Below are positions 20,001 through 29,523 of a stretch of DNA of 32,691 nucleotides, in pieces. A program made the translations under genes and the position numbers. The stretch is from the NCBI GenBank assembly GCA_903876445.1, contig CAIQZX010000075.1, positions 1 through 32,691 on the forward strand. Reading direction: 5' to 3'. Position 1 is the first letter of the stretch. The number at the start of each line of letters is the position of its first letter. This stretch comes from an uncultured Pseudomonadota bacterium (GTDB taxonomy: Bacteria; Pseudomonadota; Gammaproteobacteria; Methylococcales; Methylomonadaceae). The notes under the pieces were generated by a model that saw nothing but the letters and a program-made list of their open reading frames with translations, was not told the DNA's origin and ran no database searches.

Positions 20001-21162
20001 GCCAATATCCTTTTGGTAAATTTGCGTTGTATTCGGTGATTTCGTGGTGAATACGAAATAACAATGCGACCGCGCAACACATAATCATCATACTGCCGCC
20101 GCCGTAACTCATCAGCGGCAACGTTAAACCTTTCGTTGGCAACAAGCCCATATTTACGCCCATATTCACAAACGCCTGAAAACCAAACCAAATGCCTAAA
20201 CCATAAGCAATAAAAGCTGAAAAACGTTCGCCAATTTTTTCCGCTGCCACGCCGATTGAAAAGGCTTTCCAAACAAAGGCGGCGAATAATCCGATAATTG
20301 TCACCACGCCGATCAAGCCTAATTCTTCGGCGATAACTGAAAATAAAAAATCGGTGTGCGCTTCGGGTAAATAAAATAATTTTTGCAAACCATTACCCAA
20401 TCCAACGCCAAACCATTCACCGCGTCCGAATGAAATCAAAGCTTGCACTAATTGAAAACCTGTTTTAAGCGGGTCAGCCCATGGATCCATAAAACTTGTC
20501 ACACGTTGCCAACGGTAGGGCGAAAAATACACCAACATTCCTGCCATGAAACCAACGCCAGAAAGTAAGGCGGCGAATTGTAAAAGTCGTGCGCCTGCTA
20601 AAAACATGACTCCCATCACAATCATTAAAATTACCACTGATGAACCAAAATCGGGTTCAAGTAATAATAAAAAACTAACAATAGCGAAAATGCCTAACGG
20701 TTTCAGTAAGCCGGTTGACGATTCTTGAACATCTTTTTGCTGTTTCGTGACGTAATTCGCCAGGAAAATTACGGTGAAAAACTTTACTATTTCAGAAACT
20801 TGAATCCGAAAACCAGGGATGTTTAACCAGCGTGTGCTACCGTTCACTTTTACACCTAATCCAGGAATCAATACGATAATTAACAAACAAATGCTAAATA
20901 AAAATGCTTTACCACCGTATTCTTTCCAAAAGTGCATGGGGCGATATGCCACGAATGTTGCGGAAATTAAACCCAAAACCATGTGAGCAAACTGGCGTTC
21001 GGGGTAATAAAGTGTGTCGTTGTTCATTTTCGCGCCCAAATGTAGCGACGCGGATGAAACCATCACAAAACCAATTAACAACAAACTAAAACTAACGAAA
21101 ACCAAAATAGGATCCGTATGCAGTTTGAAACGAAATGGCGTGGGTTTTTCGCGTCTTTTCAC
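19993..21162 (-). CDS. ftsW: Septal peptidoglycan glycosyltransferase FtsW
   Basis: FtsW is the SEDS-family membrane glycosyltransferase that polymerises lipid II at the septum with FtsI. The 389-residue protein is very hydrophobic with about ten membrane segments. It contains NGSTRWLNIPGFRIQVSE, the large periplasmic loop with YFSPYRWQRVTSFMDPWADP, the FSVIAEELGLIG motif, and the signature GLLPTKGLTLPLMSYGGGSM. A basic cytoplasmic N-terminus (MKRREKPTPFRFK) precedes the first segment. It starts within the last four bases of murD (ATGA) and overlaps murG by eight bases. Confidence 0.96.
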   Translation of the reverse strand: MKRREKPTPFRFKLHTDPILVFVSFSLLLIGFVMVSSASLHLGAKMNNDTLYYPERQFAHMVLGLISATFVAYRPMHFWKEYGGKAFLFSICLLIIVLIPGLGVKVNGSTRWLNIPGFRIQVSEIVKFFTVIFLANYVTKQQKDVQESSTGLLKPLGIFAIVSFLLLLEPDFGSSVVILMIVMGVMFLAGARLLQFAALLSGVGFMAGMLVYFSPYRWQRVTSFMDPWADPLKTGFQLVQALISFGRGEWFGVGLGNGLQKLFYLPEAHTDFLFSVIAEELGLIGVVTIIGLFAAFVWKAFSIGVAAEKIGERFSAFIAYGLGIWFGFQAFVNMGVNMGLLPTKGLTLPLMSYGGGSMMIMCCAVALLFRIHHEITEYNANLPKGYWHD

Positions 21163-22451
21163 GCTGGCAGCGCCTCAATCGCAGCGGTAAATTGATTTCC
21201 ACGATCTTGATAATTTTTGTATTGATCCAAACTCGCGCAAGCGGGCGATAATAAAACCGTGTCGCCTGATTTGCCAACGTGGGCGGCAATAGCAATCACT
21301 TCGCGCATATCTTGAGCGTGATAAGCCGGAACAATTTCAGGTAATAAATTCAATGCTGTTTCGATTAACGAAGCATCTTTGCCGATTAAAATTACGGCTT
21401 TGGCTTTTGCAAAAATGACGGGTGCAAGTTCGTTCATGTCTTGTCCTTTGCCTTCGCCGCCTGCGATTAAAATAACTTTTTCGTCATAACCTTCCAACGC
21501 GGCAATGCACGCCCCGATATTCGTGGCTTTGGAATCATTGACCCAATTTATGCCATTTTTGATGCTGACTTTTTCCATTCGATGATGCAGAGCTTTGAAA
21601 CTTTTCAATGCTTTCACACACAAGCCAGAATCCAAACCAACGGCTGTGCCTAACGCTAATGCCGCTAAAGCATTTGCAGCATTGTGTTTGCCTTCGAGTG
21701 GCAAATCAGAAAGCGACATTAAAACGTTTTCGCCGTTCATTAAATTATTTTCTGATAAATAAAAATCGGCTTTTTGTTTGACTGAAAAAGTCAGCGTTTT
21801 GCGATTTTCATCACGCATGGCTGAAACCATTGCATCATCAAGATTTAAAACCATCACGCCGTTGCCACTAAAAACAACTTCTTTTGCTTGTGCGTAATTG
21901 TCTAAATCGTCGTGACGGTCTAAATGGTCAGCCGAAATGTTTAAAACCGTTGCGGCGGCAGCATTTAAAATATGCGAGCGTTCAAGTTGAAAACTCGATA
22001 ATTCCAAAACATACAAATCAGCTTTCGGATCGAGCAAATCTAAAGCGGGTTTGCCCAAATTTCCGCCCACACCAACATTTTTTCCACACTCTCTCGCCAT
22101 ATCGCCCAACATGGTAGTGACGGTACTTTTACCGTTTGCGCCTGTAATGCCAACGATTGGTACGTTCACAACTGCTGCAAATAAATCAATATCGCTAACG
22201 AGTTTTGCGCCAGAATTTAAAGCGTTTGCAATTGTTGGTTCAGAAAGCGCAACGCCTGGGCTAACGATTAAATGTGTCGCACCTTTGAACGTGTCAAACG
22301 TGAAAGCAGTTTTTCGGCTGTCAACAGTTGCAAACGGCAAATCGTGCGATTGCAAAAAATTCGCAACCGATGTTCCCGTTATACCTTCGCCGACGACGAT
22401 AATCTCAGAAGCAGACGTTAAATCGAATCTTTCTTTTAAAATGTTTTTCAT
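21159..22451 (-). CDS. murD: UDP-MurNAc-L-Ala-D-glutamate ligase
   Basis: MurD adds D-glutamate to UDP-MurNAc-L-Ala. The 430-residue protein has an N-terminal nucleotide-binding domain (IIVVGEGITGTSVANFL), the P-loop GITGANGKST at residues 101-110, the central NISADHLDRHDDLDNYAQAK segment, and the C-terminal ligase domain with WVNDSKATN and LLSPACASLDQYKNYQDRG. It is slightly shorter than E. coli MurD (438). It starts three bases after the mraY stop and its stop overlaps the ftsW start. Confidence 0.96.
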   Translation of the reverse strand: MKNILKERFDLTSASEIIVVGEGITGTSVANFLQSHDLPFATVDSRKTAFTFDTFKGATHLIVSPGVALSEPTIANALNSGAKLVSDIDLFAAVVNVPIVGITGANGKSTVTTMLGDMARECGKNVGVGGNLGKPALDLLDPKADLYVLELSSFQLERSHILNAAAATVLNISADHLDRHDDLDNYAQAKEVVFSGNGVMVLNLDDAMVSAMRDENRKTLTFSVKQKADFYLSENNLMNGENVLMSLSDLPLEGKHNAANALAALALGTAVGLDSGLCVKALKSFKALHHRMEKVSIKNGINWVNDSKATNIGACIAALEGYDEKVILIAGGEGKGQDMNELAPVIFAKAKAVILIGKDASLIETALNLLPEIVPAYHAQDMREVIAIAAHVGKSGDTVLLSPACASLDQYKNYQDRGNQFTAAIEALPA

Positions 22452-22454
22452 GAT

Positions 22455-23537
22455 TTATCTCAACTTCAAGGTAGCTAAACCAATCAACACCAAAATTACG
22501 GTGATAATCCAAAAACGCACAATCACACGCGGTTCAGGCCAACCTTTGAGTTCAAAATGGTGGTGAATCGGAGCCATTCTAAAAACCCGTTTGCCAGTCA
22601 ATTTGAACGACAAAACTTGAATCATGACCGACAATGTTTCCATCACAAATACGCCGCCCATAATCACTAAAACGATCTCTTGGCGAACTAAAACGGCCAA
22701 TGTGCCAAGTGCTGCACCTAACGCTAACGCCCCCACGTCACCCATGAAAACCATCGCGGGATAAGTGTTGAACCATAAAAATCCCAATCCTGCACCAATC
22801 AATGCGGCACAGAAAATGACCAATTCACCTGCATGTGGCAATGATGGAATGGCTAAATACTGCGAAAATGTGGCGTGTCCTGATAAGTAGGCAAAAACAC
22901 CTAACCCCGCTGCCACCATGACCGTTGGCATAATGGCTAAACCGTCTAGTCCATCAGTCAAATTCACCGCATTACTCGTACCGACAATTACAAAATAGAC
23001 AAACACAACGTAAAACCACCCCATATCAAAGAATACATCCTTGAAAAACGGCACAATCAGTTGCGTTTCAGCAGGTAAGGTTGCCGTTTTAAACAAAAAT
23101 AATGCCGCCGCAAAACCAATAATGGATTGCCACAAATACTTTGACCGCGCCGAAAGCCCGTCGCTGTTGCCTTTAATTACTTTGCGATAATCGTCAATAA
23201 AACCAATCACGCCATAACCGAGCGTTACCAACAAAATCACCCAAATATAACGATTGCTCAAATCTGCCCATAACAAAGTCGTAATCGTAATCGCCACCAA
23301 AATTAACGCGCCCCCCATCGTCGGCGTACCCGCTTTTTCATAATGACTTTGCGGACCAAGTTCACGAATGCTTTGTCCAATTTTTTCGCGACTCAATTTA
23401 CGAATCATCCATGGACCAATCATAAATGAAATAATCAATGAAGTTAGTACCGCCAAAATCGCGCGAAACGTCAAATAATGGAAAACGTGAAAACCACTGT
23501 CGAAGCTGTTTAAGTAATCGGCGAAATAAAATAACAT
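22455..23537 (-). CDS. mraY: Phospho-MurNAc-pentapeptide transferase
   Basis: MraY joins UDP-MurNAc-pentapeptide to undecaprenyl phosphate, forming lipid I at the inner membrane. The 360-residue protein has the same length as E. coli MraY and about ten membrane segments. Active-site marks are KAGTPTMGG (68-76), FIDDYRK with Asp115 and Asp116, NLTDGLDGL (192-200), and [13 protein letters not shown] near the C-terminus. It lies three bases after murF and three before murD. Confidence 0.97.
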   Translation of the reverse strand: MLFYFADYLNSFDSGFHVFHYLTFRAILAVLTSLIISFMIGPWMIRKLSREKIGQSIRELGPQSHYEKAGTPTMGGALILVAITITTLLWADLSNRYIWVILLVTLGYGVIGFIDDYRKVIKGNSDGLSARSKYLWQSIIGFAAALFLFKTATLPAETQLIVPFFKDVFFDMGWFYVVFVYFVIVGTSNAVNLTDGLDGLAIMPTVMVAAGLGVFAYLSGHATFSQYLAIPSLPHAGELVIFCAALIGAGLGFLWFNTYPAMVFMGDVGALALGAALGTLAVLVRQEIVLVIMGGVFVMETLSVMIQVLSFKLTGKRVFRMAPIHHHFELKGWPEPRVIVRFWIITVILVLIGLATLKLR

Positions 23538-23540
23538 GAC

Positions 23541-24902
23541 TTAAAATCCTGTAGTTTCAACTAAAGCGGTTGTGATATTTTCCATACGTTGCGATCGTGA
23601 GCCTTTGATTAAAATAGTTTCATTGCCAGTTAATTCTTGCATTAACGCAGAGAGTAATTCAGTTTGTGATGCGAAATGTTGAGCGTTTCCACCAAAAGCC
23701 GCGACAGTTTTTTTGGTTAATTCGCCGACAGCAAATAACCGTTTTACGCCAACATTTTTTAGAGTTTCACCCATTTCAAAATGTAATTGTTCCGTATTTT
23801 CACCTAATTCACCAAACGCGCCTAAAACTATCCAATGTTCGCCATCGCATTTTTTTAAAACATCTAACGCCGCTTTTAATGACGCAGTGTTAGCGTTGTA
23901 AGTGTCATTGATAATCGTACAGCCTTTTTGTCCGCGCAATAATTGCAATCGTCCGTTAACGGGCGACATTGATTCTAAACTTTGCTTAATTTGAGCTAAC
24001 GAAATACCGATTTCCAATGTTGCAGCGGTTGCAGCAAGTGCATTTAAAACATTGTGATTTCCAGCTAAAGGCAAATTTATACTAATTTCTTCATTAGTCG
24101 TTTTCAGATTGAAGCGTGTTATAAATTGGTGACTTTCGATTTTTACATCGATATTTTCAGCGCGAACATTTGCATTTTCATGCAAACCAAACGTGATGAT
24201 TTTTCGTGAACCCGCGACGTTTTTCCAATAATAAAAAAATTTATCGTCGGCATTTAAAACCACTACGCCATTTTGATTTAGCGTTTCAATAATTTCGCCT
24301 TTCGTTTTCGCTACGCCGTTTAAATCGCCAAAACCTTCTAAATGTGCCGCACCAACGTTAGTAATAATTGCCACATCTGCTTTTGCAAAACGGCTAGTGT
24401 AAGCGATTTCGCCAATATGATTTGCGCCCATTTCAATTACCGCATAATGATATTCTGGCGACAATTTTAATAATGTCAAAGGCACGCCAATATCGTTATT
24501 TAAATTACCTTGCGTAAAAAGTACCGAATCATTCACGCTTAAAATTGCCGCTAGCATTTCTTTTGTTGTTGTCTTGCCGTTACTTCCTGTTACGCCAATG
24601 ACTTTTAATGCCGTTTTTTTTCGCCACGCTCCAGATAATTCCCCTAAGGCTAAGTGGGAATCGTTAACTATAATTTGCGGCAAATTTGTTTCTACTTTTT
24701 TATGTGTTAAAAGTGCAACTGCGCCAGCTTGTTCAGCTAAATGAAAAAAATCATGACCATCGAAATTTTTACCTTTAATCGCAACATAAAGTTGCCCCAA
24801 TTTTAATGTACGGGTGTCAATACTTACCCCCTTTACAATAGCATCTGCACCAACCAATTTACCATTTACACAAGCGGCGATTTCGCTCAAACTCATATTC
24901 AT
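23541..24902 (-). CDS. murF: UDP-MurNAc-tripeptide D-Ala-D-Ala ligase
   Basis: MurF adds the D-Ala-D-Ala made by Ddl to the UDP-MurNAc-tripeptide made by MurE. The 453-residue protein matches the E. coli length within one residue. It has the N-terminal substrate domain (VSIDTRTLKLGQLYVAIKG), the P-loop GVTGSNGKTTT (103-113), EMGANHIGEIAYTS, and the C-terminal IINDTYNANTASLKAAL and LIKGSRSQRMENI. I chose the ATG at 24902, which shares one base with the murE stop (TAATG); the longer start at 24932 would read ten residues inside murE. Confidence 0.96.
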   Translation of the reverse strand: MNMSLSEIAACVNGKLVGADAIVKGVSIDTRTLKLGQLYVAIKGKNFDGHDFFHLAEQAGAVALLTHKKVETNLPQIIVNDSHLALGELSGAWRKKTALKVIGVTGSNGKTTTKEMLAAILSVNDSVLFTQGNLNNDIGVPLTLLKLSPEYHYAVIEMGANHIGEIAYTSRFAKADVAIITNVGAAHLEGFGDLNGVAKTKGEIIETLNQNGVVVLNADDKFFYYWKNVAGSRKIITFGLHENANVRAENIDVKIESHQFITRFNLKTTNEEISINLPLAGNHNVLNALAATAATLEIGISLAQIKQSLESMSPVNGRLQLLRGQKGCTIINDTYNANTASLKAALDVLKKCDGEHWIVLGAFGELGENTEQLHFEMGETLKNVGVKRLFAVGELTKKTVAAFGGNAQHFASQTELLSALMQELTGNETILIKGSRSQRMENITTALVETTGF

Positions 24903-26370
24903 TATGCCTGCACCATTATTTCTCGAACACATTCCGCATCATTAAAAGCGAATTTAACACCATTGATTTCTTGGTAATTTTCATGACCTTTTCCTGCGAT
25001 TAAAACGCAGTCTTGTGGACTTGCGTGTTCAATCGCCCTGCGAATCGCTTTTGCTCGGTCATAAATAACTTTGGACTCGTTACGAAAACAGCCATTTAAA
25101 ATATCTTGTACAATCGCTTCACTTGATTCAAATCGCGGATTATCGTCAGTTACAATAACCCAGTCGGCAAATTCTTCTGCAACCCGTCCCATTTGAGGAC
25201 GCTTCCCACGATCACGATTTCCACCACAACCAAAACCACACCTAATCTTCCTTTTGTATGTGAGCGCAAACTGCGTAACACTTTTTCAAGTGCCGCCGGC
25301 GTATGGGCGTAATCGACAATAACTAACGGTTGATTATTTTTACCACCAAACCTTTCCATTCGTCCATTGACTTGTTTTAAATCCATCAAATGTTTTGCCG
25401 CTTCATCAAGGTTCATACCTAGTTTCAACATTACGGCTAATACGCACAGCACATTTTCTAAATTAAATTTTCCTATTAACGGAATATGCAGTATTTGTTT
25501 TTGATTTTTCCAGCCCACGTCACATTGAATACCACTTAAATTTAATTCTATATTTTGTGCTAATAATGTGTGACCACGCGCGGCTTGTTTTCCTGTTGTT
25601 GTGATGCCGATAACTTCTACGCTTTGAGGTATGACAGTGACGACTTGCTCACTAACATCATCATCCAAATTGATAACCGCAAATTCTAATTCGAGCATAT
25701 CAAACAGTTTTAATTTTGTTTCTAAATAGGCATCCATCGTGCGGTGATAATCCAAATGATCACGACTCAAATTAGTAAATACAGCACCTTTAAATTTAAT
25801 GCCATTAACGCGACTTTGCGCCAAGCCATGTGAAGACACTTCCATCGCGACGTTTTCGCAATGCTTTTCTCGAAGTGCTAGTAACATGTTTTGAATCGCC
25901 AGCGCATCAGGTGTGGTGTTCAACGTTTCTTTTAATTTTTCTCCGTGTCGTCCCCAACCTAATGTACCGATTACACCGCAATGTTCTAATACTTGACCTA
26001 AAAACTGACTGCAAGATGTCTTGCCATTTGTACCGGTAATGCCAATAACATTTAAGAATTGAGATGGCTCACCATAAAAACGAGCAGCAATCATCCCTAC
26101 ATTTTCTACTAAATTAGAAACAGGGATTTTTAAAATGGATGAATTCGAAATGTATTCGTTAGCCATTTCGTAATCGAATTCATCAAATAAAATTGCACAC
26201 GCTCCTTTTTCAATAGCTTGTTTCGCATAAATTAAGCCGTTTTTCTCTGCGCCGTTTAACGCAATAAAAACATAGCCATCCATCACTTCATTGCTATTTA
26301 ATGTTAAACCGACAACATTTAAATCACTATCAATGTGAGCTAAATTTTCGAGTAATTTTGTTATTTTCAT
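24902..26370 (-). CDS. murE: UDP-MurNAc-dipeptide meso-DAP ligase, with an apparent -1 frameshift
   Basis: MurE adds meso-diaminopimelate to UDP-MurNAc-L-Ala-D-Glu. The first part carries the P-loop [10 protein letters not shown] (110-119), the central [13 protein letters not shown] and [16 protein letters not shown], and [14 protein letters not shown]. Near codon 379 the frame runs into unrelated sequence ([11 protein letters not shown]) and stops at 25150. The next frame gives the rest: [20 protein letters not shown], the TDDNPR motif that selects meso-DAP, and [12 protein letters not shown]. Adding one T in the TTTT run at 25232-25235 restores a single 489-residue frame, close to the 495 of E. 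coli. Since the gene is essential and the flanks are fully conserved, a sequencing or assembly error is more likely than a true mutation. Start and stop both overlap neighbours as TAATG. Confidence 0.93.
25232..25235 (-). other. Indel site in murE
   Basis: The minus strand reads GTGG-TTTT-GGTTGTGG, whereas conserved MurE sequence needs five T residues here to read Val-Phe-Gly-Cys-Gly-Gly. One base is missing from a homopolymer. All downstream codons are intact in the shifted frame. Confidence 0.85.
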
Positions 26371-28091
26371 TAGTTACTACCCATCAATAAAACTGGCATA
26401 TTATCCGACTGGTCTGGCGCGACTTCCAGAATTCGTAACGCGCCACTCATTACTTTTGAAAATACGGGTGCAGATACAATCCCGCCGTAATACTGACCCG
26501 CTGAAGGCTCATCAATCATCACCACGATAATTAAACGTGGATTACTTGCTGGTGCCATACCTGCAAATACTGAAAAATAGCTATTTTCAACATATCCTCC
26601 AGCCCCCGCTTTTTTAACTGTTCCTGTTTTGCCTGCAACACTGTAACCATCAACTCTTGCTTCATAAGCTGTACCGTCTTTAGCAATAACAGTTTCCATC
26701 ATAGCACGAACACTTTTTGCTGTTCGACTGGTAAAAATTCGTTTTGGCTCAGGATCTTCATCACGTTTAAACAAGCTCACGGAATGCAAAACACCATTAT
26801 CTGCCAGCGCGGTATAAGAACGCGCTAACTGCAATGCAGTCGTGCTTAAACCATAACCAAATGACAAGGTGGCGCGATCAAACGGTTTCCAATTTGCATA
26901 ATCCAACAAAATACCATTTGCTTCTGTTGGAAAACCCGATGCCGTCGATTCACCAAAACCAAGCTGGTGATAAACTTCCCAAAAATATTTGGGAGGCATT
27001 CTCAATGCCATTTGGCTAACGGCGATATTACTGGATTTTTTTATAACACCCGTTAAATCCAAAGTCCCATAATTATGAACATCTTTTACGATATGTGTAC
27101 CAATTTCAAAACTACCATTTGTTTCAAACATTTCGTCTGGACGAACATAATGTCCGTCTAATGCAGCTGCTACAACAAAAGGCTTCACAGTTGATCCGGG
27201 TTCAAAGACATCGGTTAATGCACGATTTCGGTACAAATTTTCTTTTAAACTTTTGCGTGTATTGGGATTAAAAGATGGTTGATTTACAGCCGCCAGAATT
27301 TCACCATTCTTTGCATCTAAAACGACTAATGAGGCGGATTTTGCATGATTGATTGAAACCGCGTGCGCTAATTCTCGATAGGCTAAATACTGAATTCGTT
27401 GATCAATACTTAACTCTAAGGTTTTTCCTGCAACGGGTTCTTTGATATTTTCAACATCATCGATAATTTGTCGCTTGCCATCACGAATCACTCGTTTACT
27501 TCCGGGTACGCCGCGTAACAAATGTTCGTAAGCGGCCTCCAAACCTTCTTGACCTTTATCATCTAAATCGGTGAAACCGATTAAATGTGCCGCGACACCA
27601 CCTGTTGGATAAAAACGTTTGAATTCACGTTCAAAATACACGCCTGACATTTTCAAATTTTTAACTTGATCCGCTAAACTTGGACTAACTTGTCGCGCTA
27701 AATACGCAAATTGTTTATGTGAATCGGTTAATAAATCCTCAATTTTCCCTGATTCTAAATTTAATAAACGATCTAGCTGTTTTATTTGTTGGCGTGTTGC
27801 TACTTTGAATTCTTGTGGGTTAATCCAAATAGATTCGACTGGTGTACTAATCGCAAGGGGCGCACCATTTCTGTCTCTAATCATGCCACGATAAGCAAAA
27901 ACGGGAATGTCACTAACGTGGCGCATATCACCTTGTTCTTTTAAAAATTCTTTGTCAAAAACTTGTAAATCAACCGCCTTACCAACCAAAATCATCATTC
28001 CAGCGATAATAGCACCTAAAACCCAACGCCGACGGGTTGAATAATCGTAGGTGAATAAAGTGGCTTCATTTTTATGGCGTTGATACTTCAT
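26370..28091 (-). CDS. ftsI: Septal peptidoglycan transpeptidase FtsI (PBP3)
   Basis: FtsI cross-links peptidoglycan at the division septum with FtsW. The 573-residue class B penicillin-binding protein has a basic N-terminus, one membrane segment at about 23-40, and the pedestal domain with RGMIRDRNGAPLAIS. The transpeptidase domain has the three active-site motifs: Ser300-Thr-Val-Lys303 (nucleophile in EPGSTVKPF), Ser353-Ser-Asn355, and Lys488-Thr-Gly490 (AGKTGTVKK). FGYGLSTTALQLARSYTALA is also typical. It starts three bases after ftsL and its TAA shares a base with the murE ATG. Confidence 0.97.
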   Translation of the reverse strand: MKYQRHKNEATLFTYDYSTRRRWVLGAIIAGMMILVGKAVDLQVFDKEFLKEQGDMRHVSDIPVFAYRGMIRDRNGAPLAISTPVESIWINPQEFKVATRQQIKQLDRLLNLESGKIEDLLTDSHKQFAYLARQVSPSLADQVKNLKMSGVYFEREFKRFYPTGGVAAHLIGFTDLDDKGQEGLEAAYEHLLRGVPGSKRVIRDGKRQIIDDVENIKEPVAGKTLELSIDQRIQYLAYRELAHAVSINHAKSASLVVLDAKNGEILAAVNQPSFNPNTRKSLKENLYRNRALTDVFEPGSTVKPFVVAAALDGHYVRPDEMFETNGSFEIGTHIVKDVHNYGTLDLTGVIKKSSNIAVSQMALRMPPKYFWEVYHQLGFGESTASGFPTEANGILLDYANWKPFDRATLSFGYGLSTTALQLARSYTALADNGVLHSVSLFKRDEDPEPKRIFTSRTAKSVRAMMETVIAKDGTAYEARVDGYSVAGKTGTVKKAGAGGYVENSYFSVFAGMAPASNPRLIIVVMIDEPSAGQYYGGIVSAPVFSKVMSGALRILEVAPDQSDNMPVLLMGSN

Positions 28092-28094
28092 TAT

Positions 28095-28361
28095 TCACGG
28101 TTTGATATAAATGATTTTTTCACGAGCGGGTAATACTAATTTCAATTGCTCTCGCGCTACTTGTTCGACTCGGTTTTGTTCAGCAAGGGTGGTAAGTTCT
28201 AATTGTAACTGCCCCCATGCAACTTCGTATTGGTCTAGCAATTTTTCTTGTTTTTGGATTTCGATAAAAATTAGGCGTGAATTATATTTTTTATAAATCA
28301 CCATCAGTGCCGATACCAACAACATGGAAACTAAAATACTGATACCTAAAAAACGTGCCAT
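28095..28361 (-). CDS. ftsL: Cell division protein FtsL
   Basis: FtsL is a small bitopic protein that joins FtsQ and FtsB and activates FtsW-FtsI. The 88-residue protein has a membrane segment at about 4-23 (FLGISILVSMLLVSALMVIY), then a heptad-like periplasmic coiled coil (QKQEKLLDQYEVAWGQLQLE) and the conserved VEQVAREQLKLVLP stretch. The identity rests on this structure and its place between rsmH and ftsI. I chose the ATG at 28361, seven bases after the rsmH stop; the longer start at 28436 reads antisense-like sequence inside rsmH. Confidence 0.92.
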   Translation of the reverse strand: MARFLGISILVSMLLVSALMVIYKKYNSRLIFIEIQKQEKLLDQYEVAWGQLQLELTTLAEQNRVEQVAREQLKLVLPAREKIIYIKP

Positions 28362-28368
28362 AAAATTA

Positions 28369-29295
28369 TTAGACTCTTTCTGCGACACGCAAAACAGCAC
28401 TACGCGAACGAGCGTTTCGCGCAATTTCATCAGCACTAGGTTTAATAGCTTTACTTAACACATTCAAAACGCCTTTTTCAATATCTACTTCTTTAATGGG
28501 TAATTTTCCAACGTTACGTTTTACACCAGATTCGTTACGCATAAAGCGTTTCACAATACGGTCTTCTAGCGAATGAAACGAAATAACAACTAATCGTCCT
28601 TGAAAATTGAGTAGTTTAATACTTTGTTCAAGAACCATTGTTAATTCATCAAGTTCATTATTTACAGCAATTCGAATTGCCTGAAAGCTGCGTGTTGCTG
28701 GATGTTTATGTTTTTCTCGAAATGGAATTGTATTTTCAATCAATTTCGCTAATTGATGCGTTGTTTCGATTGGTTGCGTTTCTCGTGTTGTAACAATTGC
28801 ATTAGCAATTCGTCGAGCAAATCGTTCTTCACCGAAATCAAATAAAACATGAGTTAAGGTTTTTTCATCAACTTGAGCAATCCACTCTGCCGCTGATAAT
28901 CCTCGTGAACAATCCATTCGCATATCTAGCGCACCATTGTTCATAAAACTAAAACCTCTAGTTTCATCGTCGATTTGAGGGGAAGAAACGCCTAAATCAA
29001 GTAACACACCGTCAATTTTTCCATTTAGATTTAATTCATTGACCACTTTTTCCATTTCAGAAAAGGGCGCATGAACCAATTGAAATCGTGGGTCTTTTAA
29101 TAACTTTCGAGCCGTTTCGCATTCAATTGCTGTTATATCGCGATCAAAAGCTAATAGCCTTCCGTTTTCGCCTAAAGATTCTAAAATACGTTGACTATGT
29201 CCACCGCGTCCGAATGTTCCATCTATGTAAACACCATCTTGTTTAATCGCTAAATGGTGTAATGCTTCCTCGAGCATTACGGATAAATGAATCAT
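28369..29295 (-). CDS. rsmH: 16S rRNA m4C1402 methyltransferase
   Basis: RsmH (MraW) methylates C1402 of 16S rRNA with S-adenosylmethionine. The 308-residue protein starts MIHLSVMLEEALHHLA and contains the SAM-binding DGTFGRGGHSQRILE, LLAFDRD, and LLDLGVSSPQIDDETRGFSF. LDMRMD and RLVVISFHSLEDRIVKRFM lie further on. I chose the ATG at 29295 with GGAAG upstream; a TTG at 29301 would add two residues. It is the first gene of the cluster. mraZ, the usual first gene and transcription regulator, is missing; a promoter lies directly upstream instead. Confidence 0.97.
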   Translation of the reverse strand: MIHLSVMLEEALHHLAIKQDGVYIDGTFGRGGHSQRILESLGENGRLLAFDRDITAIECETARKLLKDPRFQLVHAPFSEMEKVVNELNLNGKIDGVLLDLGVSSPQIDDETRGFSFMNNGALDMRMDCSRGLSAAEWIAQVDEKTLTHVLFDFGEERFARRIANAIVTTRETQPIETTHQLAKLIENTIPFREKHKHPATRSFQAIRIAVNNELDELTMVLEQSIKLLNFQGRLVVISFHSLEDRIVKRFMRNESGVKRNVGKLPIKEVDIEKGVLNVLSKAIKPSADEIARNARSRSAVLRVAERV

Positions 29296-29325
29296 TAACA
29301 AATTCTTCCATTGTTAAAAAGCAAT

Positions 29326-29343
29326 AAAAAAGCCCTACTGGGC
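29326..29343 (-). terminator. Hairpin with U-tract in the rsmH leader (possible attenuator)
   Basis: On the minus strand GCCC-AGTA-GGGC is followed by six T residues. The stem is only four pairs but GC-rich. It lies about 10-25 bases after the likely transcription start and 30 bases before the rsmH ATG, so it may attenuate cluster transcription. It could also stop readthrough from the rnpB side. Confidence 0.6.
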
Positions 29344-29358
29344 GGCTGTACTTTAGTC

Positions 29359-29387
29359 ACTATAGATTTCAAATAAAGGTTAGTCAA
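29359..29387 (-). promoter_or_regulatory. Sigma-70 promoter for the rsmH-ftsZ cluster
   Basis: TTGACT (29387-29382) and TATAGT (29364-29359) are separated by exactly 17 bases on the minus strand, close to the full consensus. The start point should fall near 29352, giving a leader of about 57 bases. It is the only strong promoter I find for the cluster. Confidence 0.75.
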
Positions 29388-29523
29388 GGGTGATTTTAAT
29401 CGCAAATTTTGTTACATGAAAACATGGGCAGCATTTTTTCTGCATTTAAAGTTAAATGATATTTCATATCAAAAAGTTATTGGATTTTGAATATAAATCA
29501 CTTTAAGTTTTGAATTTTATGGT
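29388..29523. other. AT-rich spacer between rnpB and the rsmH promoter
   Basis: This spacer contains no gene that I can support. It has a small AT-rich inverted repeat, TGATAT-GAA-ATATCA, and no GC-rich terminator for rnpB. No sign of an mraZ remnant is visible. Confidence 0.5.

Noticed and set aside
19997-20272. 91-codon frame with a possible frameshifted FtsW end
   Set aside because: The main ftsW frame is intact to its normal C-terminus with the SYGGGSM motif, so this is a shadow frame.
22051-22566. 171-codon plus-strand open frame
   Set aside because: It lies antisense across the murD start and the mraY end, has no ribosome site and no family features.
29388-29523. Degraded mraZ upstream of rsmH
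   Set aside because: No frame in this spacer shows MraZ-like sequence, and the cluster promoter lies between it and rsmH.
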